Source: Holophagaceae bacterium (GTDB lineage: Bacteria > Acidobacteriota > Holophagae > Holophagales > Holophagaceae). Taken from it: DNA of 64,000 nt. The notes under the pieces are model-generated. The model did no database searches. It saw nothing but the letters and a program-made list of their open reading frames with translations, and was not told the origin of the DNA. Positions 33,278 to 41,543 of the stretch are shown piece after piece; position 1 is the first letter of the stretch; every line of letters starts with the position of its first letter. Position numbers and translations under genes: made by a program. The stretch lies in the NCBI GenBank assembly GCA_016710635.1, contig JADJVL010000007.1, positions 124,001 through 188,000 of the forward strand, read 5' to 3'.

Positions 33278-34501
33278 TCAGGGCTCCCCTTGAGTCGTCG
33301 CGCCGGCCCGGGCGCGGGCGGCGGCCATGGCCAGCACCAGGTCCGCCGCCCGGGCAGGGCCGCCGGCGCGGCGCAGGCCCTCCCCCAGCAGGGCCGCCCG
33401 GCGGGCGTAGTCCGGGTTCCCCAGCACCGTTTCGGCGGCGGCGCGCAGCGTGCCCGGGGCGGTGTCCTGGAGCAGCAGGCCGGCGCCGAGCTCCGCCACC
33501 CGGGTTCCCGTGAGGGTCTGCTCGGCCTGCTGGGGCGCCAGCAGCATGGGCACGCCCAGGTGCATGGCCTCGTGGACGCTGTTCATCCCGCAGTGGGTGA
33601 TGAAGAGCCGGCTGCGCCGAAGGAGTTCGGTCTGGGGGACCGCGTTGCTCGCGAGGACGTTTCCCGGGAGCGGACCCAGGGCCGCCAGGGACACCCGCGT
33701 CCCGAGGCCCAGCACCAGGGTGCGGGGGCCGTCGGCGAAGGCCTCGATGCAGTTCCGGAAGAAGCCGGGGTTCCGGTTCACCACGGTGCCGAGGGAGGCA
33801 TAGATGACCTGCTTTCCGTCGAGCCGTTCCAGGGGAAAGTCCGGTTCGTCCCCCCGGGCTTCGAGGGAGGAGCCCACGAAGTGGATGGATCCGTCCAGCC
33901 GGTGGCCTTCGGGCTGGATCTCCGGGGACGAATAGCTGATGGTCAGATCGCCGGGGGCGTTGAAGAGCTCGGGGTAGGCCAGGGGCCGGATCCCGTATTC
34001 CGCCGCGATCTGGCGCGAGAGCTGGTGATAGCGGATGGCGTGGGCCGTGCCGCGCCGGCGGGCTTCCGGGTCGTCGGCGCCGGGGCCCGGACCCAGCATG
34101 GCCGGGGTGAACTTCCAGAGGGCCAGGGAGACCACCGTGGGCAGGCCGAGGATCCGGGCGGTCAGCGCGCCCCAGGGGCACATGGAATCGTGCAGGAGGT
34201 AGTCCGGCCCCTCCGCCTCGACCAGGGCCAGGAGCTCCGGCAGCAGCTCCCGGCAGGTGCCGATCATGAGCTCGGCGGCGAGCTGGGGATCCGTGCCGTT
34301 CAGGCCCGGCCGATCGATGTAGCCGTCCTCGAGGGACGCATAGGCCCGGAATTCCGCGCCGGTGGCCTCGATGACGCCGCGGAAGCGTTCCGTCGCGACG
34401 TAGAGGATCCGTTCCCCGCGCCGGACGAGCTCCCGGGTCATGGCCAGGGAGGGATAGATGTGCCCGCTGGCCGGGATGTTGAAGAAAATGGCCTTGGACA
34501 T
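33278..34501 (-). CDS. MGT/YjiC-type UDP-glycosyltransferase (GT1 family)
   Basis: A 407-residue GT-B fold glycosyltransferase. The N-terminal domain opens with AIFFNIPASGHIYPSLAMTREL (acceptor side, catalytic His in SGH). The C-terminal donor domain shows VIYASLGTVVNRNPGFF, and the plant-type signature-like LFITHCGMNSVHEAMHLGVPMLLAPQQAEQ. Such enzymes attach sugars to macrolides, sterols, flavonoids or hydroxylated lipids. It is the first gene of the operon with the P450. The acceptor is probably the P450 product; the sugar is unknown. Confidence 0.9.
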   Translation of the reverse strand: MSKAIFFNIPASGHIYPSLAMTRELVRRGERILYVATERFRGVIEATGAEFRAYASLEDGYIDRPGLNGTDPQLAAELMIGTCRELLPELLALVEAEGPDYLLHDSMCPWGALTARILGLPTVVSLALWKFTPAMLGPGPGADDPEARRRGTAHAIRYHQLSRQIAAEYGIRPLAYPELFNAPGDLTISYSSPEIQPEGHRLDGSIHFVGSSLEARGDEPDFPLERLDGKQVIYASLGTVVNRNPGFFRNCIEAFADGPRTLVLGLGTRVSLAALGPLPGNVLASNAVPQTELLRRSRLFITHCGMNSVHEAMHLGVPMLLAPQQAEQTLTGTRVAELGAGLLLQDTAPGTLRAAAETVLGNPDYARRAALLGEGLRRAGGPARAADLVLAMAAARARAGATTQGEP

Positions 34502-34553
34502 CGTCCTTCCGCTCAGGGGGAAAGGGTCAGGTTAACCCAGTCTGCCGGGGCCC

Positions 34554-35768
34554 TCACCGCGCCAGCCGCGGCAGCCGGAGGACGAAGCTGGAACCCAGGC
34601 CCGCGCCCTTGCTGGTGACGTGGATCTCGCCGCCGTGGCGCTGGACGATCTCCTTGCAGAGGAAGAGCCCCAGGCCCGTGCCCTGCACCGCGCGGGTCAT
34701 CTCGTCCCCCACCCGGTAGAAGCGCTGGAAGATGCGGGCCTGCTCCTTGGGCGGGATGCCGAGGCCCTTGTCGGAGACCACGATGATCGCCTCGTCCCGG
34801 TCCCCGTCGAGGGTGATGACGGTCTCCCGGGGGGCGGCGGCGTACTTGTAGGCGTTGGAGAGCAGGTTCTCCAGGGCCGTGCCCAGGGCCTTGGCGTCCG
34901 CCATGGCCCAGATCCCCAGGCCCAGTTCCATGCGCAGGCCCAGGGCGCCGGTGCCCAGGCGGTGGTCCATGCCTTCGGCCACCTGGCTGAGCCAGGGGCC
35001 CAGCTCCAGGGGCTCCATGCGCAGGTCGAAGCTGCCGGCGTCCGCCCGCGCCACGTCCAGCAGGTTGGCCACCTGGGTGGTGAGGCGCTCCAGATCCTTG
35101 TCCATGAGGTCGTGGACCCGGACCTTCTGCTCGTCGCTGAGCTCCCGGGTGAAGAGGGTCTCCATCCAGACCCGCAGGGACGCGATGGGGGTCTTCAGCT
35201 CGTGGGTGACCGAGGCGATGAAGTTGCGCTGCCGCAGCTTCAGGTCCATCTCGCTGTTGAGCTTCCGGTAGATGTAGGTGAGGCCCAGCAGCACGCCCAG
35301 GGCCATGAAGGCGCCCTGGCCGGCGGTGCGCCACAGGGCCCGGGTCCGTTCCCGCTCCAGGGCGAGGATGGGCTCGGGACGCAGGGCCAGGTAGGCCACG
35401 CCATCCACCAGGGGCGGATCGTCGAACTCCTTGGGGTCCTTCACCACCTCCACCTGGGGGAAGGCGCGCTCGATGGCGGCCTTGCGCTCTGGCAGCGGCG
35501 GGGCGTCCACGCTCAGCCCCTCCACCGTCCCGGGCCGGGCCGGGCTGGACCGGAACTGGGAGGCGTTGGCCAGGCTCAGGAGGGCCGAGCAGTCGTACTG
35601 CCAGGCTTCGGCCCGGCCGGCCTTCAGGCGCGCCACCCGCTCCTCCTGGAAGCGCCGGGACTCCCGGACCTGGATGCTGATCCACCAGGCCAGCTGGGAT
35701 CCCAGCAGGGCCGCCACGCTCCAGAAAATGATGCGCTGGACGGTGAAGCGCTGGATGCGGCCGGTCAC
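34554..35768 (-). CDS. Membrane sensor histidine kinase
   Basis: A 404-residue protein from GTG 35768. Two membrane segments (about residues 10-28 and 150-172) enclose a periplasmic sensor region of about 120 residues. The kinase core has the H-box ASVTHELKTPIASLRVW, N-box ENLLSNAYKY, G1 VSDKGLGIP, F-box FQRFYR and G2 GTGLGLFLCKEIV. No response regulator lies next to it. It diverges from the GAF kinase gene at 35924, with a 155-bp gap that probably holds both promoters. Confidence 0.9.
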   Translation of the reverse strand: MTGRIQRFTVQRIIFWSVAALLGSQLAWWISIQVRESRRFQEERVARLKAGRAEAWQYDCSALLSLANASQFRSSPARPGTVEGLSVDAPPLPERKAAIERAFPQVEVVKDPKEFDDPPLVDGVAYLALRPEPILALERERTRALWRTAGQGAFMALGVLLGLTYIYRKLNSEMDLKLRQRNFIASVTHELKTPIASLRVWMETLFTRELSDEQKVRVHDLMDKDLERLTTQVANLLDVARADAGSFDLRMEPLELGPWLSQVAEGMDHRLGTGALGLRMELGLGIWAMADAKALGTALENLLSNAYKYAAAPRETVITLDGDRDEAIIVVSDKGLGIPPKEQARIFQRFYRVGDEMTRAVQGTGLGLFLCKEIVQRHGGEIHVTSKGAGLGSSFVLRLPRLAR

Positions 35769-35923
35769 CGTTCGACCGTAGCAGAGCGCAGGGAGAATGG
35801 GACCGCACGGGCAGAGCCCGTGGCGGGGGCGAAGCACGGAGGGGCGGAGACCCGAGTCATGGCTCCATTGTGCCGCTGGATCTGCTTCCAAGGGCGGCCC
35901 GGCTTCGTCATGCTGGGCTACCC

Positions 35924-37402
35924 ATGACCGGCGATCCCCTCAAACCCCTTCCCGGGTCCCAGCCCTCCCCCGCGCCGGGGCTGCCGCGCCCGGGGTCGGG
36001 CTCCGCGGGCGCAGCGTCGTCGTCGGGAGGCGGGGCCCGGCCGGCGCCGCCCACCCAGCCCGGTTCCGATGCCCTCATGCAGCTCATGCGGATGCAGCGC
36101 CTGCTGTCCCAGCAGAGCCAGGAGATCCAGGAGCTGAAGGCGAAACTGGGCCGCCGCTCCCATCAGATGTCGGTGCTGCAGCACGTGGCCGAAGTCCTGA
36201 CGGCCACCCCCAAGGCCTCCCAGGTGGCGGACGTCATCGCCGAAGTGCTGGCGGCGGAGTTCCACAGCGCCCGGTGCATGGTCTGGGTGCTGGAGGACGT
36301 CGGGGAGAGCTTCGTGCCCCGCGGCGCCATCGACGTGCCCCGGGGCCTGTGGGGCGACCTGCGGCTGCCCGCGCCGAACCCCTTCCCGGACGCGCCCCTG
36401 GTGCTCTTCCAGAGCCAGTGGATCGACGGGGGCCTGAGCCTGCCGGCCCTGGACCTGCTGCGGGGGACGGACCGCCACATGCTGTACTTCGTCCCCTTCG
36501 AACACCAGCTGCTGCTGCTGGGCTTCGCCGTGCTCGCGATCCCCAAGGAGGTCCGCCTGGAGAACGAGGACTTCGACTCCCTCGCCATCCTCCAGCGTCA
36601 GGCCGCCGTCAGCATGTACGCCGCCTGGCTGATCCGGGACCTCTCCGAGCAGCGGGACACCCTGCAAAGCCAGGCGGGCGCCCTGGAGCAGGCCAACACC
36701 GCCCTCCGGGAGGCGGACCAGCTCAAGAGCGAGTTCCTGGCCCTCACCAGCCACGAGCTGCGCACGCCCCTCACCGGCATCCTCGGGTTCACGCGCCTGG
36801 TCATGGACAAGCTCTACGAGGACGAGGCGGAGATGCAGCAGATGCTCTCCGACAGCTTCAACTCGGGCCAGCACCTCCTGTCCCTGCTCAACGACATCCT
36901 CGACCTGGCCAAGATCGAAAGCGGCCGCCTGGAGCTGCGCATCGAGCCCTACAACGTCTTCGCCCTGCTGGAGGAGGCCAAGCCCATCGCCGAGGCCTAC
37001 CCCCGGCGGCCCGGGGTGATCCTGTGCTGGCCCGCCCACGAGACCGACTTTCCGGACGTCATGGTGGATCCGAGCCGCCTGAAGCAGGTGCTGCTGAACC
37101 TCCTTTCCAACGCCCTGAAGTTCACCAAGGACGGTTCGGTGAGCGTGACCCTGGACCGGGATCCGGAAGGGGTCAGCATCTCGGTGGTGGACACGGGCAT
37201 CGGCGTCTCGCCGGAAGGGCAGAAACGCCTGTTCCAGAAATTTGCCCAGGCGGAGGGCGGCCATGCCCGGGAATATGGAGGCACGGGGCTGGGCCTCGTC
37301 ATCTGCAAGCACCTCATGGAAATGATGGGAGGCCATGTCTCCCTGGTCAGCGCGGGATCCGGCATGGGCACCACCCTCACCATCAACCTGCCCCTGGCCT
37401 GA
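35924..37402 (+). CDS. GAF-domain hybrid-type sensor histidine kinase (cytosolic)
   Basis: A 492-residue soluble kinase. After a Pro/Gly-rich start and a coiled coil (about residues 45-75) there is a GAF-like domain (about 85-220), a second coiled coil (about 225-260) and the kinase core: H-box FLALTSHELRTPLTGILGF, N-box LLNLLSNALKFTK, G1 VVDTGIGVSP and G2 YGGTGLGLVICKHLMEMMGG. The DHp and ATPase domains look fully active. The stop lies seven bases before the next gene, a degenerate relative of the same design, so both are made from one transcript. Confidence 0.9.
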   Translation: MTGDPLKPLPGSQPSPAPGLPRPGSGSAGAASSSGGGARPAPPTQPGSDALMQLMRMQRLLSQQSQEIQELKAKLGRRSHQMSVLQHVAEVLTATPKASQVADVIAEVLAAEFHSARCMVWVLEDVGESFVPRGAIDVPRGLWGDLRLPAPNPFPDAPLVLFQSQWIDGGLSLPALDLLRGTDRHMLYFVPFEHQLLLLGFAVLAIPKEVRLENEDFDSLAILQRQAAVSMYAAWLIRDLSEQRDTLQSQAGALEQANTALREADQLKSEFLALTSHELRTPLTGILGFTRLVMDKLYEDEAEMQQMLSDSFNSGQHLLSLLNDILDLAKIESGRLELRIEPYNVFALLEEAKPIAEAYPRRPGVILCWPAHETDFPDVMVDPSRLKQVLLNLLSNALKFTKDGSVSVTLDRDPEGVSISVVDTGIGVSPEGQKRLFQKFAQAEGGHAREYGGTGLGLVICKHLMEMMGGHVSLVSAGSGMGTTLTINLPLA

Positions 37403-37409
37403 GGACTTC

Positions 37410-38810
37410 GTGGCCGAAGCCATCCCGCCGCCAGCCCCCCTCCAGCCCGAGGACACTCCCGAGGCGATGCTGGAGGCCTGGCGCGCCGCCATGAAGGCCG
37501 AGGCCCAGGTCAGCCAGATGATGCAGACCCTGGAGGGGAGCGCGGAGGCCCTCCGCAGCGCCCAGGACCGGGTGACCCGGCTGCGCCAGCTGCTGGCGAG
37601 CATCGCCGACAGCGGCAGCGACGCGGAGCTGGGGGCCGTGGCCCTGGAGGCCCTGGCGGAGCACCTGGACGCGGAGCGGGGCATCCTCTGGTACCTGAGC
37701 GAGGACTACTTCGTGCCCGCGGAGGCCTACGGCTTTTCCGTCGCCGACACCACCTCCCTCTTCCTCGCGCCGCCGGACCCCTTCCCCGGGCGCCTCGACC
37801 TGCCCTTCCGGCCCCAGCTCTTTCCCATGGCCGCGCTGCCCCTGTCCCTGGGGCGCCTGCTGAAGGCGGGCCAGGAGGCCTTCTTCGTGCCCCTGGAGCA
37901 GGAGTCCCTGCTGGTGGGTTTCGCGATCTTCGCCCGCACCCGCCACAAAAAGCTGAAGGACGGGGACCAGGAGCATCTGGACCTGCTCCAGCGCCTCTTC
38001 GCCCTCAGCTTCCACCAGCGGTGGCTGATGCGGGACCTGGAAAGCCAGAAGACCTCCCTCGCGGACCAGGCGGAGGTGCTCCGGGCCCACGCCGAGGCCC
38101 TGGAGCAGAGCCAGTGGGCCGCCCAGCAGGGCGGCAGCTTCAAGGTGGAATTCCTCCACTTCGCCACCGACGAGATGCGCCGGCAGCTCCGGGAACTCCT
38201 GGTGATGGTCAAGCTCGGCGCCGACGGGGCCTACACGGAGGAGGAGCTCGGGCCCGCCATGCGGGACGCCTACCTCGCCGGGCGGACCCTCCAGGCCCAG
38301 CTGGACGACCTGCTGGCCTTCACCGAACCGGAGGCCGTGGGTGGCCAGGTGGGCAGCACCGTGGATCTGGCGGACATCTTCGAAGACCTCCGCCAGACCG
38401 TGGACCGATTTCCGAAGGTGGCGGACTTCCCCATCCGCTGGCCCGAGATCGTCCGGGGCGACAGCCGCATCCTCACGGACCCCGACGGTCTCCGGAAGGT
38501 GCTGGCCTCCCTGCTGGTGCGGGCCCTCCACCACGCCCGCCTGCGCCCGCCGGTGATCCACGTGGCGGTGGAGCACGGCCACCGCCGCATCGCGGTCTAC
38601 ATCGAGGAGCCGGGCCTGGTGGAAGCCAACGCCGCCCTCGGCGCCCTGCGGGTCGCCCGCCCGGACGAGATCGCCCTCACCGGCCAGGGCGGCGCCGGCC
38701 TTGGCCTCGTCCTCATGCAGGGCGCCCTCAAGCGCATGAACGCCGGGCTGCAAGTGGCCCCCGCCGAAGGCGGCGCCTGGGTGATGATCGACCTGCCGCA
38801 GCCGGATTGA
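37410..38810 (+). CDS. Degenerate histidine-kinase-like protein (pseudokinase)
   Basis: A 466-residue protein from GTG 37410 (GAGGA upstream) with the same plan as its neighbour: coiled coil, GAF-like domain (about 60-210), coiled coil, DHp-like and ATPase-like domains. The position of the H-box reads EFLHFATDEMRRQLRELL, with Asp where the phospho-accepting His should be. The N-box is altered (VLASLLVRALHHARL) and the G1 Asp-x-Gly motif is missing (YIEEPGLVEANA), although G2 (GQGGAGLGLVLMQGALKRM) remains. It probably cannot phosphorylate itself and may act as a regulatory partner of the upstream kinase. Confidence 0.8.
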   Translation: MAEAIPPPAPLQPEDTPEAMLEAWRAAMKAEAQVSQMMQTLEGSAEALRSAQDRVTRLRQLLASIADSGSDAELGAVALEALAEHLDAERGILWYLSEDYFVPAEAYGFSVADTTSLFLAPPDPFPGRLDLPFRPQLFPMAALPLSLGRLLKAGQEAFFVPLEQESLLVGFAIFARTRHKKLKDGDQEHLDLLQRLFALSFHQRWLMRDLESQKTSLADQAEVLRAHAEALEQSQWAAQQGGSFKVEFLHFATDEMRRQLRELLVMVKLGADGAYTEEELGPAMRDAYLAGRTLQAQLDDLLAFTEPEAVGGQVGSTVDLADIFEDLRQTVDRFPKVADFPIRWPEIVRGDSRILTDPDGLRKVLASLLVRALHHARLRPPVIHVAVEHGHRRIAVYIEEPGLVEANAALGALRVARPDEIALTGQGGAGLGLVLMQGALKRMNAGLQVAPAEGGAWVMIDLPQPD

Positions 38811-38877
38811 GGTCAAGGTCAAGGTCAACGGCAAGTTCAAGGTCAACGGCAAGGTCAAGGGCAAACCTCTGGCTGAT
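38811..38877. repeat. Hexanucleotide repeat tract (AAGGTC/AACGGC type)
   Basis: About eleven imperfect six-base units of the form AAGGTC, AACGGC, AAGTTC and AAGGGC directly follow the pseudokinase stop codon. A similar tract lies at 39168-39217. The unit is six bases long, so it would preserve any reading frame and encode alternating Leu/Val-Asp on the minus strand, but no gene signals accompany it. Confidence 0.75.
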
Positions 38878-39167
38878 CCCGGCCGCAATGGACCCGTCGA
38901 ACCGCTGAGGTTTTAAAAACAGGCACCGCTTCCAAGTGCGGATCGCGCCCTTTGCAATCCGTGCTTGGGAGCGGTGCTCGCAAGCGATAGCGCGCGAGGT
39001 TGATGCCGATCTGTCCCGCTCGGGGCCGGGAAGCAAGGGCCGCACTCCGGCTGCTTTTGCCATCCTCCACCGAGGGTTGATTCCGACCCAGCCTGACGCG
39101 CTATCGCTTGCTTGCGCTTGAGTCCGACGCGGCCAACCACCGCCGCGCCGGACTCAAGCACCTGTTT
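38878..39167. other. Structured non-coding interval with nested inverted repeats
   Basis: No gene is convincing in the 590 bases from 38811 to 39403. Inside lie an inverted repeat with arms CACCGCTTCCAAG (38924-38936) and CTTGGGAGCGGTG (about 38965-38977; one G-T pair), perfect 15-base arms GCAAGCGATAGCGCG (38980-38994) and CGCGCTATCGCTTGC (39097-39111), and a hairpin with arms CTTGAGTCCG (39116-39125) and CGGACTCAAG (39150-39159) that continues inward with CGCGGC/GCCGCG. The block is flanked on both sides by hexanucleotide repeat tracts. This could be a folded RNA, a repeat element or a recombination by-product. From 39218 to 39403 I see nothing besides possible leader sequence. Confidence 0.55.
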
Positions 39168-39217
39168 AAGGTCAACGTCCAGGTCAACGTCCAGGTCAAC
39201 CGCAAGGTCAACGGCCA
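39168..39217. repeat. Second hexanucleotide repeat tract (AAGGTCAACGTCC type)
   Basis: About eight imperfect six-base units (AGGTCA/ACGTCC and CGCAAGGTCAACGGCC) close the structured interval on its right side. They resemble the tract at 38811-38877. Confidence 0.7.
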
Positions 39218-39403
39218 CGGATACGACTTCGTCCATGGCCTGCGCCTCCTCACCGCGGACTCATGTGCAGACCAACGGAGCGTGCAGGGACAGGGAAGCG
39301 CCGCCTCGTCTTCCGGGACTTGCCACCCTGTCACCCCGGCTTGGGTCCCTCCGGCGCGGCGGGTAGCCTGGAGGCTGCGGATTGCGCACCGCCGAGAGCG
39401 ACC

Positions 39404-40615
39404 ATGACCTACCACCGCCGTGAAACCTTCCTGCCCTTCACCCGCCCGGTCATCGGGCAGGCGGAGATTGACGAGCTGATCGATTGCATCCACAGCGGGT
39501 GGATCACCACGGGGCCGAAGAGCGCGAAGTTCGAGGCGGAGCTGTGCGCCTACAACGGCGTGCCCCATTGCCTGGCGATGAACAGCGCGACGACGGCCCA
39601 GGAGATCACCATGCAGGTCCTCGGCCTGCAGCCCGGGGACGAAGTGATCACCACCTCGCTGACCTGGGTGAGCACCCTCAGCACGGTGGTGCTGCAGGGC
39701 GGGGTGCCGGTGCTGGTGGACATCGACCCGAAGACCCTGAACCTGGATCCTTTGAAACTTGAGGCGGCCATCACGCCCCGGACGAAGGGCATCATCCCCG
39801 TGCACCTCACGGGCCTGCCGTGCCCCATGGACGCCATCTACGCGGTGGCGGCGAAGCACGGGCTCTGGGTGGTGGAGGACGCGGCCCAGGCCATGGGGGC
39901 GCACTACAAGGGGAAGAAGATCGGCAGTGATCCGCGTTCCGTGATGAGCGTCTACAGCTTCCACCCCAACAAGAACATGACCACCGGGGAAGGGGGCGCC
40001 ATCGCGTTCTTCGACGACGCGCACCTGCCGCGCATCCAGCGGCTGCGCTTCCACGGCATCGAGCGGGACGCGTGGAAGCGCCAGAGCAAGGAGGGCAGCG
40101 TCCACATCGATGTCGCCGAGCCGGCCCGCAAGGCCAACTTCATGGACCTGCAGGCGGCCATCGGCCTCCACCAGATCAAGCAGCTCGACGGCTTCAACGC
40201 CCGGCGGCGGGTGCTCTTTCTCCGCTACCTGGAACTCATGAAGGACATGGACGAGGTGTTGCTGCCCTGGGAAGGCGACCTCAACCACGGCCACTGCTTC
40301 CACCTCTTCGTGGCCCGGATCCGCCCGGAGAAGGCCGGCCTCACCCGCGACGAATTCGTGCAGGCCCTGAAGGACGAGAACATCGGCACCGGCATCCACT
40401 ACCGGCCAGCGCATGTCCACTCCTACTACCAGGATTTCTATACGAACCGGCATCCCCACGCCATGCCGAAGGAAGGCCTGCCCAACAGCGAATGGAGCGG
40501 CGAGCGGCTGTGCAGCCTGCCGTTGTGGCCCGGGCTGACGGAGGAGGACCAGGACCAGGTGGTGGCGACCATCAAGGAGATCCTCGTGCGGGCGCGGACG
40601 AAGGTCGTGGTCTAG
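39404..40615 (+). CDS. DegT/DnrJ/EryC1/StrS family PLP-dependent sugar aminotransferase
   Basis: A 403-residue fold-type I aminotransferase acting on nucleotide-linked keto-sugars. Motifs: MNSATTAQEITMQVLGLQPGDEVI, PVLVDIDPKTLNLDP, VVEDAAQAMGAHYKGKKIG (PLP contact Asp), YSFHPNKNMTTGEGGAI (catalytic Lys) and ANFMDLQAAIGLHQIKQLD. It resembles ArnB, which makes UDP-4-amino-4-deoxyarabinose for lipid A, and PseC-type enzymes. No partner sugar genes are beside it, so the product (surface polysaccharide, lipid A or a glycan) stays open. Upstream is the structured non-coding interval. Confidence 0.9.
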   Translation: MTYHRRETFLPFTRPVIGQAEIDELIDCIHSGWITTGPKSAKFEAELCAYNGVPHCLAMNSATTAQEITMQVLGLQPGDEVITTSLTWVSTLSTVVLQGGVPVLVDIDPKTLNLDPLKLEAAITPRTKGIIPVHLTGLPCPMDAIYAVAAKHGLWVVEDAAQAMGAHYKGKKIGSDPRSVMSVYSFHPNKNMTTGEGGAIAFFDDAHLPRIQRLRFHGIERDAWKRQSKEGSVHIDVAEPARKANFMDLQAAIGLHQIKQLDGFNARRRVLFLRYLELMKDMDEVLLPWEGDLNHGHCFHLFVARIRPEKAGLTRDEFVQALKDENIGTGIHYRPAHVHSYYQDFYTNRHPHAMPKEGLPNSEWSGERLCSLPLWPGLTEEDQDQVVATIKEILVRARTKVVV

Positions 40616-40736
40616 GGTCTTGGATCCTGGTCCAGGACGGCGACCTGGACCACTTTCCAACTTCCCCCCTGGACCACCGGATTTCGCGCTGGCGGTCGTT
40701 TTCCCGCGGCGCGACGATGCGGGATCGGAGGCTCCC

Positions 40737-41423
40737 ATGCTGCTCATCCCGCCCGCCCTGGTCGCTCAGGATCTGCCCAACGAGGCCTACGTCCGGAAGC
40801 AGCGCGACACCTGGCTGAATGTGGCGCAGAACAGCAAGCACGACATGGAGGCCTGGCACAAGGTCGGGGAGTTCGAGCTGCAGCTGGGGAATGCGGATGC
40901 TTCGATCGCGGCGGAATCCAAGGCCATCGCCATGCACCCGAAGTACGCGGCGGCCTACGCGGGCCGGGCCCGGGCCCACTTCGACAAGCGGGACTTCGCC
41001 GCGACCCGGGCGGACGCGACGAAGGTCATCGAGCTCATGGAAGCGAGGGGCGGCCTGCAGAAATACCTCGAGGTCGAGCAGCCCCCCGAGCACTACATCG
41101 CCAGCTACCGGCTGCGGGGCCTGGCCAACGCCTGGGAATCCAAGTGGGAGCCGGCCTTCGCGGATCTCGCCGTGGCGGCGAAGCTGGCGCCCAACGACGC
41201 GAAGCTGGAGGTGGAGCGCGCCACGCTCTTCGAAAAGGCCAAGCGCCCCAAGGACGCCATCGCCAGCCGGCTGCGGGCCGGGCTCCTCTTCGCCGATGAC
41301 GGGCTGAAGGCCAAGGCCGAAGAACAAGCCGCGGTACTGAAGCGGCTGGGCGCCAGCCGGGAAGCCGCCCAGGTGGAGGCCAAGCTGGCCTCGAAGCAGC
41401 CCAAGTCTGACCTGCCGGACTGA
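40737..41423 (+). CDS. Tetratricopeptide-repeat protein
   Basis: A 228-residue alpha-helical protein; GGAGG lies five to six bases before the ATG. It contains about three to four TPR-like helix pairs (AWHKVGEFELQLGNADASIAAES, AAAYAGRARAHFDKRDFAATRAD, ASYRLRGLANAWESKWEPAFADL, and a weaker fourth). The N-terminus MLLIPPALVAQ is hydrophobic and ends in an AQ that may be a cleavage site, so it could be exported. TPR proteins act as scaffolds; the partner is unknown. Confidence 0.7.
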   Translation: MLLIPPALVAQDLPNEAYVRKQRDTWLNVAQNSKHDMEAWHKVGEFELQLGNADASIAAESKAIAMHPKYAAAYAGRARAHFDKRDFAATRADATKVIELMEARGGLQKYLEVEQPPEHYIASYRLRGLANAWESKWEPAFADLAVAAKLAPNDAKLEVERATLFEKAKRPKDAIASRLRAGLLFADDGLKAKAEEQAAVLKRLGASREAAQVEAKLASKQPKSDLPD

Positions 41424-41543
41424 GGCGGACGGCGGGGTCCAGGCCGCCCGGCCGGATACCATCCTGAGCGAAGCCCAGGAACCCTCCCTCCGTGGCGGGC
41501 CGGTTCCAAGCCGTTGGGCTCGAACAAGCTCGAGGGGGTCGCG

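Noticed and set aside
39263..39403. N-terminal extension of the DegT aminotransferase by 47 codons
   Set aside because: The extension has no homology style of the family; the protein normally begins at the MTYHRRETFLPF region with ATG 39404.
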